Source of the DNA: Vulcanimicrobiota bacterium
GTDB lineage: Bacteria; Vulcanimicrobiota; Vulcanimicrobiia; Vulcanimicrobiales; Vulcanimicrobiaceae
NCBI GenBank assembly: GCA_019233165.1
Contig: JAFAMS010000521.1
Coordinates: 1 to 7,689, forward strand
DNA length: 7,689 nt
Direction of reading: 5' to 3'
Below, piece by piece: positions 1 through 5,756 of the stretch. The notes beneath the pieces are model-generated. The model was not told the DNA's origin, searched no databases, and saw only the letters and a list, made by a program, of their open reading frames with translations. A program made the translations under genes and the position numbers. The stretch's first letter is position 1; each line of letters begins with the position of its first letter.

Positions 1-880
1 CGGCCGAGGGATTGTCAATCGAGTCGGTCGCGGGATTGAAGGTGAACAAGTTCGAGCCGCCCGGCGCGTCGATCTGAAACTGCATGGTCGGACCCGCGCC
101 GAACGTCAGCGGCTGGGCGAACGAGGCCGCCTGCGCGCCCAAAGTCCCCGTCCCTTGAATCACTTGGCCGGCGCCGTTAATTGCATTCGCGCTTTGGTCG
201 ATCGCGTTCCCGAGGACCGATGCGCCGGAGCCGTTGATCAAGATCGGCCCCGTATTGTTGAGGGTGTTGCGCAGGTTCTGGAGCACCTGAAAGACGTTCA
301 GACTGCCGTCCGAGGCGTTGAAGTTGAACGCTTGCTGCAGCGTCGTCGAAAGATCGACGGTCGCGCCGTCGGCGTAGAGCTCGCCCTGCTGCTGATTGTT
401 CCCGTTGAAGGTGACGCTCGTGATCGGTTGACCCGTCGTTTGGACCGGCGGCGGTGAAGAGATGCTGGTCCCACCGAAAAGGTACTTGCCGGCGTACTGC
501 GTGTTCGCCAGGCCGACGAGCTGGTTGATGATCTGCTCGACCTGGTTCGCGACGCCGATCTTGTTCGCCGGGCTCATCACGTCGCTCGCGGCGCGAATTG
601 TGAGCTGGCGGGCCGACTGCAGCGCCGAGGTCAGCTCGCCGAGCGTCGAATCGACTTGAGTGAGCTCGTCTTGCGCCTGCTGCGTGTTCTGCGCCGACGT
701 CGTCGTCGCGGCGATCGTCGTGTTCAGTTGCAAGAGCTGGCTGACTTGCGTGGGGTCGTCGGACGGCTGGTTCAGCTGTTTTCCGGTCGAGAGATCGTTC
801 CCGAGAACGGCCTGATTGAACAGCTGATTGTCGATCGCCGTTATTTGCTGGTCGAAGAGGTTGCTGGTGGAGATCCGCAT
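1..880 (-). CDS. flgL: Hook-associated protein 3 FlgL, 3'-truncated by window edge
   Basis: FlgL is the second hook-filament junction protein, linking FlgK to the flagellin filament. I translated this frame by hand from ATG 880; it stays open for 293 codons to the window edge. The N-terminus MRISTSNLFDQQITAIDNQL, then DLSTGKQLNQPSDDPTQVSQ, is the flagellin/FlgL D0-D1 signature, where GK-LN-PSDDP is diagnostic. Residues 60-130 are long helices, ending in LANTQYAGKYLFGGT, the conserved FlgL/flagellin turn into the outer domain. From residue 140 a beta domain follows, then a helix (191-255) reaching GTLGAQAASFA. This resembles the start of the C-terminal D1 helix (IGAR type). It then enters beta-type sequence PTMQFQIDAPGGSNLFTFNP instead of staying helical, suggesting an inserted module. 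Enteric FlgL is 317 residues; this one is likely to be clearly longer. The C-terminal D0 helix is outside the window. The gene follows flgK by 14 bases. Confidence 0.94.
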   Translation of the reverse strand, partial: MRISTSNLFDQQITAIDNQLFNQAVLGNDLSTGKQLNQPSDDPTQVSQLLQLNTTIAATTTSAQNTQQAQDELTQVDSTLGELTSALQSARQLTIRAASDVMSPANKIGVANQVEQIINQLVGLANTQYAGKYLFGGTSISSPPPVQTTGQPITSVTFNGNNQQQGELYADGATVDLSTTLQQAFNFNASDGSLNVFQVLQNLRNTLNNTGPILINGSGASVLGNAIDQSANAINGAGQVIQGTGTLGAQAASFAQPLTFGAGPTMQFQIDAPGGSNLFTFNPATDSIDNPSA

Positions 881-885
881 CTAAG

Positions 886-890
886 CCTCC
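886..890 (-). promoter_or_regulatory. flgL Shine-Dalgarno
   Basis: GGAGG on the minus strand lies 5 bases before the ATG at 880, inside the 14-base gap after the flgK stop. It fixes the flgL start. Confidence 0.75.
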
Positions 891-894
891 GTGC

Positions 895-3321
895 TTATTG
901 GCCCATGGAGAGAATCGACTGCAGCATCGAATCCATGATGGTTACAGTCTTGGCAGCCGCCTGATAGGCGGTCTGGTACTTGATCAGGTTTTGCGTCTCT
1001 TCATCGAGGTTGATCCCGTCGATGCCCTGACGCACTTTGTCGATGTTGGCTGCGATGTTGGTCTGGGTGTTGGTTCCCGTCGTCGCGGTCTGGCCGTCGA
1101 GGCCGACTTGACCCATGAAGCTGCCGTAGTACTGCCCCAAGGTCTGAACCGGCGAGGCGATGATGGCTGTGTACGGCGGCGGGACGCCGGGCGTCGGCTG
1201 GAACGTGATCGCGGCGCCGGTGTTGTTCGTCACCGTAAACGTCAGGGTGCCGGCGATCCGGTTGAGGGCGGTGACGACCGCCGTCACCTGCTGCCCCGCT
1301 TGATTGACGAACGTGTACTGCTGACCGACGTTGACGTTTCCGAACTGCGCGAGCGGCCCGAATACTTGCTCGGTCACCGTCGTGACGCTCTGGCCGGGCG
1401 GCGCAACGAACGGCGACGCCGGTGCGAAGGTGGCGGCGTACGTCGAAACGCCCGGGACCCCGACCGGCAACTGGAACATCTTGGTCAGCGCCAGGGCCGC
1501 CGAGTTGTCCATCGAGGCGAAGGCGTTGGTCGCATTCTGAACGACGGCGATGTTGGCCTGGAGCGCGTAGATCTCCGCGTTCGACGTGTGGGCGTTGGCG
1601 GTCGCGGTAACGGTGATCTGGTTCCCGTTGATCGCGGTGATCGTCACGGTTTCGGCGTTCGGGTTGTTTTGGTCGAGCCGGACGTTCTGGCCTACGGCGA
1701 ACTGGACCGGATTCGAGACGGTGAGGACCGTCGCGCCGGCAGCGACGTCGGTCGTCAGCTGGCTGTTCGCGATCCCGTCTAAGTTCGCGGCGCCGAGGAT
1801 GCCGAGGATCGAGCCGGCGATCCCCTGACCTGCGGCCGTACCCGGATTGTTCGAATCGTGAATCGAGAAGTTCGGGCTCGGCGCGTACCCGGGCTGAGTG
1901 CGCTGGATGAGATCCTCGTTGTTCGAATCGCGCTGGAAGACCAGCTTCTGGCCGGTCGTGTCGTACGAGGCCGTGACGCCGATGTGTTGCGCGTTGAACG
2001 AGGTGATGAAGTTGTCGACCGAGCTCGCGTCGATGGTCGCAGCGCCGGAGGTCGTGCTGTAGGTGAGGACGCGGTTGACGTTGTCGACGTTGACCGTCAG
2101 GGTTCCGGCGATCGGACCCGCCGCGGGCGAGATCTGCAGCTGCGGGTTGTTGATCAGCGACGTCGAGGTGTCGAGCGTCTGATTTGAGGAGTTGACCGCG
2201 TTGACGAGATTCCCGGCCGCCGTCGACGCGAGCGCGGCGACGACCTGGCCCGGCTGCGTGATCCCGACCTTGATATTGGTCGCGCTGATCGCCTTCGTGG
2301 CGACGATCGGTTGCAAGAGCGGAACGCCGGGGACGCCGTTCTGATCGAAGCCGCTCGTCGTTACGCGATCGACTTCGGTTGCGAGCGCGTTCGTCCAGGC
2401 ATCGAGGTTCTGCGAGTAGACCGTCAGCTTGTTGTTGTACAGGTCGACGAGGCCCGCGAGCGAGCCCTGTCCGAGCGGGACCGGCGTCGGGTTGAGCGGG
2501 TTGGGGTCGAAGACGAAGCCGACCTTGAGCGTCGGCGTCCCGTTGGGGTTCGTCCCGATCACCGGGGCGGCGAGATGGTAGGCAATCGTATCGTTGACGA
2601 GCGCCAGCCCGTTGACGGTGACGAGCGTCGAGCCGTTCGCCTGCACGGAAGTTTGCGTCGAGATCAGCTGCGAGAGCTGGTCGATCAGATGGTCGCGCTG
2701 GTCTTGGAACGTGTTCGGGTTGTCGCCGGCGGCGTGGCTGGCGCGGATCTGACCGTTCAGCTGCGCTATCTCGTCCAAGATCGTGTTGATCTGCGTGACT
2801 TGCGTCTGCGCTTGCTGGAAGACGTTGGCTTCCTGCTGCTGCAGGCTGTTGCCGGTGGTGCTGATCGCGTTGACCAGCTGCTGCGCCGAGCTGATGACGC
2901 CGGCGCGCACCGAGGGATCCGAGGGTTGCGCCTGCAGCTGTTGGATCGACGACTGGAATGCCGTGTAGGCGTCGTTGACCCCACCGTTCGGCTCCGAAAT
3001 CGTTGCCTGCGCGGCGTTGAGCTGCGACTGCTGGATCGAATAGAAGTACTGCGACGAGCTGGCGTTGCGGAACAGCGTGTCGTACGAATCCTGGTGGACC
3101 CGCAGGATCATCTGCAGCAGCACGCCGTCGCCGGTCGTGCCGGGAATCGTCAGCGCAGGATAGCCGATCGTTCCCGTGATCGGCGAGGCCTCGGTGAGAA
3201 TTGCCTGATTCCGCGACGCCCCGGGCGTGTTGACGTTGGCGATGTTGTCGGAGGTGACGTTCTCCGCTTGCTGGTACGCGGCGAGCGCCTTGCCGGCAAT
3301 AGTTAAACCGAAGAAACTCAT
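895..3321 (-). CDS. flgK: Hook-associated protein 1 FlgK, enlarged
   Basis: FlgK is the first hook-filament junction protein, exported and assembled on the tip of the hook. The N-terminal D0 domain is classic: FFGLTIAGKALAAYQQAE, then NVTSDNIANVNTPGASRNQA. The C-terminal D0 helix is equally clear: GINLDEETQNLIKYQTAYQ, then a helix ending MDSMLQSILS. Residues about 90-220 form the long D1 helices with coiled-coil character. At 808 residues it is about 250 longer than enteric FlgK (547). The extra length lies in the middle (about 345-728). There I see a flagellin IN-like module (404-465), a small beta module with TVLTVSNPVQFAVGQNVRLD (531-550), and a third Val/Thr-rich beta stretch (650-712). 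The frame is uninterrupted, so these are real insertions in the surface-exposed variable domains. The ATG overlaps the flgN stop as ATGA with no clear Shine-Dalgarno, so translation is probably coupled to the chaperone gene. Confidence 0.96.
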   Translation of the reverse strand: MSFFGLTIAGKALAAYQQAENVTSDNIANVNTPGASRNQAILTEASPITGTIGYPALTIPGTTGDGVLLQMILRVHQDSYDTLFRNASSSQYFYSIQQSQLNAAQATISEPNGGVNDAYTAFQSSIQQLQAQPSDPSVRAGVISSAQQLVNAISTTGNSLQQQEANVFQQAQTQVTQINTILDEIAQLNGQIRASHAAGDNPNTFQDQRDHLIDQLSQLISTQTSVQANGSTLVTVNGLALVNDTIAYHLAAPVIGTNPNGTPTLKVGFVFDPNPLNPTPVPLGQGSLAGLVDLYNNKLTVYSQNLDAWTNALATEVDRVTTSGFDQNGVPGVPLLQPIVATKAISATNIKVGITQPGQVVAALASTAAGNLVNAVNSSNQTLDTSTSLINNPQLQISPAAGPIAGTLTVNVDNVNRVLTYSTTSGAATIDASSVDNFITSFNAQHIGVTASYDTTGQKLVFQRDSNNEDLIQRTQPGYAPSPNFSIHDSNNPGTAAGQGIAGSILGILGAANLDGIANSQLTTDVAAGATVLTVSNPVQFAVGQNVRLDQNNPNAETVTITAINGNQITVTATANAHTSNAEIYALQANIAVVQNATNAFASMDNSAALALTKMFQLPVGVPGVSTYAATFAPASPFVAPPGQSVTTVTEQVFGPLAQFGNVNVGQQYTFVNQAGQQVTAVVTALNRIAGTLTFTVTNNTGAAITFQPTPGVPPPYTAIIASPVQTLGQYYGSFMGQVGLDGQTATTGTNTQTNIAANIDKVRQGIDGINLDEETQNLIKYQTAYQAAAKTVTIMDSMLQSILSMGQ

Positions 3322-3794
3322 GCGTTGTGGCTCATGATCATGCTGCGATCGGGCAAGGGCATGATGCCCCGGCGCTTATAGGTCAGCGGCGCGCCTTGCG
3401 CCCGCCGCATCACGCCGAGGATCGCCATCAGGCGTTCCATCGCGCCGAGAATCAGCGCGCGGTTGTTGCTGTTGATGAGCTCGAGCGCGGTCGTGTGATA
3501 GACGAGCTCTTTGGCGCGGCGCTTGAGGCCGTCGGCGATTTGCGGCGGTGCGAACTGGCAGACGGACGCGAGCGGCATGTTTCCGAATCCGCGCTGTTGC
3601 ATCGCGCGGCGGCGCGACTTCATCGCTACCATCGCCTTGCGCGCCTGCTCGAGCTCGGTCTGCGCCGCCAGGATCACTTCGGGCACGTTCGCGACGAGCG
3701 CGTTCGAGAGGGCGAGCGCCTTCTCGTTGAGCGCATTGAAGAGCCGGCATTCCTCCGAAAGCGTGTCGAGGAACGATTGCCAAGAATCGCTCAT
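3318..3794 (-). CDS. flgN: FlgN-family export chaperone for FlgK and FlgL
   Basis: FlgN is a cytoplasmic helical chaperone that holds the hook-associated proteins FlgK and FlgL unpolymerised and delivers them to the flagellar export ATPase complex. The product is 158 residues, slightly longer than the enteric 138. It looks all-helical, with an N-terminal helix SWQSFLDTLSEECRLFNALN, a long charged helix around residues 38-68 rich in Glu, Arg and Lys, and a C-terminal helix. That last helix carries the family-like LINSNNRALILGAMERLMA (residues 106-124), which would contact the substrate. After it comes a TYKRRG stretch (138-143), similar to the tail seen in many FlgN proteins. Sequence similarity in this family is low, so the call leans on these features and on its position directly before flgK. 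The start is supported by GGAGG 6 bases upstream. The stop overlaps the flgK ATG by four bases. Confidence 0.88.
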   Translation of the reverse strand: MSDSWQSFLDTLSEECRLFNALNEKALALSNALVANVPEVILAAQTELEQARKAMVAMKSRRRAMQQRGFGNMPLASVCQFAPPQIADGLKRRAKELVYHTTALELINSNNRALILGAMERLMAILGVMRRAQGAPLTYKRRGIMPLPDRSMIMSHNA

Positions 3795-3800
3795 CGTACG

Positions 3801-3815
3801 CCTCCCAGGAGGAGG
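3801..3815 (-). promoter_or_regulatory. flgN Shine-Dalgarno with potential sequestering hairpin
   Basis: GGAGG (3805-3801 on the minus strand) lies 6 bases before the flgN ATG and is a strong ribosome binding site. Ten bases upstream is its exact complement CCTCC (3815-3811), leaving a 5-base loop, so the messenger could fold a 5-bp stem that covers the site. The hairpin is my inference; its stability was not computed. Confidence 0.5.
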
Positions 3816-3825
3816 ATGCTAAAGC

Positions 3826-4140
3826 TTAACGGGTCGCGATATTCTCGACGATCAAGCGCCCGAGCATCTTCTCCACGATTTGCTCGGCCGGAACCCAGTA
3901 GTTGCCTTCCTCGATCCGCCGCTTGAGCTCGTTGACGAGCTTCTGCCGGTAATAGGGCTGGGCGATGACCTGCTCGCGCAGTGCGGTCAGCGTAGCCGCT
4001 TCGTCGCTCGGAGCGAACGAGTCGCTCGCGACCACTTCGACGTCGGAGCCCGACGACGGAGCGGACGTCTTCCGGACGCGCGCCAAGCTGGCCCGGTAAA
4101 CGGCTACCGCCGACTCGATCTCGGCGCGAGAAATGATCAT
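3826..4140 (-). CDS. flgM: FlgM-family anti-sigma-28 factor
   Basis: FlgM binds and inactivates the flagellar sigma factor FliA in the cytoplasm. Once the hook is finished it is exported through the flagellar apparatus, releasing the sigma factor. The product is 104 residues, close to the usual 90-100. The N-terminal half is low in complexity and probably disordered (Ser/Ala/Asp-rich, residues 25-50), as expected for FlgM. The C-terminal half carries the recognisable sigma-binding helices: LREQVIAQPYYRQKLVNELK (residues 54-73), then RRIEEGNYWVPAEQIVEKML (74-93). This second helix matches the family pattern of a Lys/Arg-rich helix, Gly-x-Tyr turn and a final helix ending in ML. The ATG at 4140 has only a weak GGGTGG 12 bases upstream. 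Position between flgJ and flgN, and the sigma-28-like promoter just upstream, support the assignment. No catalytic motif exists to confirm it, so the call rests on the C-terminal pattern plus context. Confidence 0.85.
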   Translation of the reverse strand: MIISRAEIESAVAVYRASLARVRKTSAPSSGSDVEVVASDSFAPSDEAATLTALREQVIAQPYYRQKLVNELKRRIEEGNYWVPAEQIVEKMLGRLIVENIATR

Positions 4141-4254
4141 AGGCTGACGCGGCCACCCTTCCCCGGCGCAAAGACCGGCTACGGATAATGTCGGGATGGT
4201 CGGGCTGACACTTTAGAATCGGCAGCCGGTCGGGCAGGCCGGTCAAAAGGATCA
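4141..4254 (-). promoter_or_regulatory. Intergenic spacer flgJ-flgM with regulatory content
   Basis: This is the only substantial non-coding gap in the window. Every other junction overlaps or is at most 31 bases. It contains a sigma-28-like promoter motif (listed separately). It also has two direct GCCGGTC copies 13 bases apart (4225-4231 and 4238-4244), and an inverted copy within GACCGGCT at 4173-4180. The 8-base pair GACCGGCT (4173-4180) and AGCCGGTC (4224-4231) brackets the promoter. I see no hairpin followed by a T tract that would serve as a flgJ terminator, so readthrough from upstream into flgM is likely. Confidence 0.6.
4188..4215 (-). promoter_or_regulatory. Putative sigma-28 (FliA/SigD-type) promoter for flgM-flgN-flgK-flgL
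   Basis: On the minus strand a TAAA -35 element (4215-4212, in the context CTAAAG) is followed after 16 bases by CCCGACAT (4195-4188). This compares with the sigma-28 consensus TAAA, 15 or so bases, then GCCGATAA or GCCGATAT. The -35 is perfect, and the -10 matches 6 of 8 positions of the Bacillus sigma-D form. A start site near 4181 would leave about 40 bases of leader before flgM. The location, before the anti-sigma factor and late genes, is where a class 3 promoter is expected. It was found by eye and has not been tested. Confidence 0.6.
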
Positions 4255-4599
4255 CTAGGGGCCTCCGGGGGTCAACGTGGGGACGGGGACTGCCGACTCG
4301 CGGTCGGCGTTGGCGAGGACGCTCGCCTTGAGTTGCTGCTCGAGGACCCGGGCCAAGCCGAAGCTGCCGGTCTTGGCGAGGTCTTGGGCTCGCTGGTCGT
4401 CCAGCATCTCGCCGAAGATCTTCTCGCCGGACGATTTGTCGCCGAAGAGCGTCTGGTCGGACTCGCCTTTGCGCATCTCGCGCAACAGCATGCCGATGAA
4501 GATCCCTTCGAACTGCTGCGTGACTTTGTGCAGCCCGTCGAGCGCTTTTTGCTGCGCCGGCGTGAGCGGCTGCGCATTTGTCGTCGCAGAAACGTCCAT
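4255..4599 (-). CDS. flgJ: Rod-binding protein, short FlgJ without muramidase domain
   Basis: This is the N-terminal, rod-capping half of FlgJ, which binds rod subunits and helps the rod assemble in the periplasm. The product is 114 residues against about 313 in enterics. The C-terminal peptidoglycan hydrolase domain is absent, and the frame ends cleanly at a TAG, so this is a natural single-domain form, not a broken gene. Key motifs are QQFEGIFIGMLLREMRKG (residues 28-45), matching the enteric QFEG-F--M-L--MR pattern, and a second helix FGEMLDDQRAQDLAKTG (62-78). These are followed by SFGLARVLEQQL, which corresponds to the GLA/lgLA segment of the family. The last 14 residues are a Pro-rich tail. 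The ATG overlaps the flgI stop by one base (TGATG) and has GGAG 8 bases upstream. Single-domain forms are common outside Beta- and Gammaproteobacteria. This is the last gene of the rod and ring block. Confidence 0.92.
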   Translation of the reverse strand: MDVSATTNAQPLTPAQQKALDGLHKVTQQFEGIFIGMLLREMRKGESDQTLFGDKSSGEKIFGEMLDDQRAQDLAKTGSFGLARVLEQQLKASVLANADRESAVPVPTLTPGGP

Positions 4600-5756
4600 C
4601 AGATGATCTCCACGTCGGCCTGCAGCGAGCCGGCTTGGCGGAGCGCCTGGACGATCGCGATCAGGTCGCGCGGGGAGACGCCGATCGTGTTGAGCGCGCG
4701 GACTACCTGCGCGAGCGTCGGAGCGCCCGAGAGATAGATCAGCTTGCGTCCGGACTCGGTCGCTTGAATCCGCGTGTTGGTCTGCTGGCCGCCGGGCGCG
4801 TTCGTGAACGGACCGGGCGGGACGAACTGGTTCGTCGTCGTGATCGTAATCGAGAGGTTGCCGTGCGCGATCGCGCAGGGCGCGAGCGTGATATCGCCTC
4901 CCATCACTACCGTTCCGGTGCGCTCGTTGAGCACGACTTTTGCGATCTGATCGGCGTTGAGCTGAAGGTCGCCGGCGTCGGCCAAGAACTGAACTTGATT
5001 GTTCGCATACGAGGCCGGCAGGTTGACGTGGACTGCTTCCGCGTCGAGCGCGACCGCAATCCCGCCGAAGCGGCCGTTGAGAACCTGCGCGAGCCGAGCC
5101 GCCGTCTTGTAATCGGGGCTGGTGAGAACGTAATTGAAGCCGGCGCTGTCGTTGCGCAGGTTCGTCTGCATGTCGCGCGCGATCACCGCACCGTTCGGGA
5201 CGCGGCCCGCACCGGTGAAGTTGACCGAAACCGAATTCTGGCCGGCGCCGCCGCCGTTGGTGTTGATGCTGAAGCCGCCGACCGAGACCGGCCCTTGGGC
5301 GGTCGCGTAGACGAGGTTGTTCGGCCCGCGCAGCTCGGTAAGGACGAGCGTTCCACCCTGCAGGCTCGTCGCGTCGCCCATCGAGGAGACGAGCACGTCG
5401 ACGTTGTCACCCGAGTGGGCGAACGGCGGGAGGAGCGCCGTGACGATGACGGCCGCCACGTTGCGCGTGCGAACCGCCTGCGTCGTCGTCGTGAGCCCGA
5501 ACCCGAGCAGGACGTTCTGAATCGTTTGGCTGGTGAAGATCACGGAGGTCGAATCGCCGGTCCCGCCCAGACCCGTGACCACACCGTAGCCGACGAGCTG
5601 GTTGTTGGTGACGCCTTGGACGCGGGCGACGTCCTTCACGCGGACGAGTTGCGCGACGGCTGCAGTCGGCGCCGTCAGGTAGAGCGCCGACAGCAGCGTC
5701 GCGATCGTGAGCGCGGCAAAGCCGCGCCGCACATTGGTACGAATCAGAATATCCAA
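4599..5756 (-). CDS. flgI: Flagellar P-ring protein FlgI
   Basis: FlgI forms the P ring in the periplasm or peptidoglycan layer around the distal rod. I chose the TTG at 5756 (385 residues) because GGAGG lies exactly 8 bases upstream. It overlaps the flgH end by 13 bases. The alternative is GTG at 5732, which gives a tidier signal peptide but has no Shine-Dalgarno. The open frame upstream of 5756 is only a shadow of flgH. Residues about 8-35 are a signal peptide with a hydrophobic core FAALTIATLLSALYL and probable cleavage at AVA/Q. The mature part starts VRVKDVARVQGVTNNQLVGY, continues through GLGGTGDST and PPFAHSGDNVDVLVSSMGDA, and has LNERTGTVVMGGDITLAPCA near residue 277. It ends with LNTIGVSPRDLIAIVQAL plus a QAGSLQADVEII tail. 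All are FlgI hallmarks. Only one cysteine (residue 294) is present, unlike enteric FlgI, which has an internal disulfide. Confidence 0.96.
   Translation of the reverse strand: MDILIRTNVRRGFAALTIATLLSALYLTAPTAAVAQLVRVKDVARVQGVTNNQLVGYGVVTGLGGTGDSTSVIFTSQTIQNVLLGFGLTTTTQAVRTRNVAAVIVTALLPPFAHSGDNVDVLVSSMGDATSLQGGTLVLTELRGPNNLVYATAQGPVSVGGFSINTNGGGAGQNSVSVNFTGAGRVPNGAVIARDMQTNLRNDSAGFNYVLTSPDYKTAARLAQVLNGRFGGIAVALDAEAVHVNLPASYANNQVQFLADAGDLQLNADQIAKVVLNERTGTVVMGGDITLAPCAIAHGNLSITITTTNQFVPPGPFTNAPGGQQTNTRIQATESGRKLIYLSGAPTLAQVVRALNTIGVSPRDLIAIVQALRQAGSLQADVEII

Noticed and set aside
898..1782. 294-codon open frame on the plus strand opposite the flgK 3' half
   Set aside because: Same antisense composition; the minus-strand frame has clear FlgK homology.
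2311..3306. 331-codon open frame on the plus strand opposite flgK
   Set aside because: It is a shadow of the flgK coding sequence, very rich in Arg, Val and Asp with no domain pattern.
3327..3926. 199-codon open frame on the plus strand opposite flgN and flgM
   Set aside because: It is antisense to flgN, with His/Arg-rich shadow composition.
4141..4254. Possible transcription terminator after flgJ
   Set aside because: The GC-rich repeats here are mostly direct, the one inverted pair is over 40 bases apart, and no T tract follows on the minus strand.
3791..4255. 154-codon minus-strand frame starting just after flgJ and crossing the intergenic gap
   Set aside because: It overlaps flgM in another frame, is Arg-rich without recognisable motifs, and flgM has the better family match.
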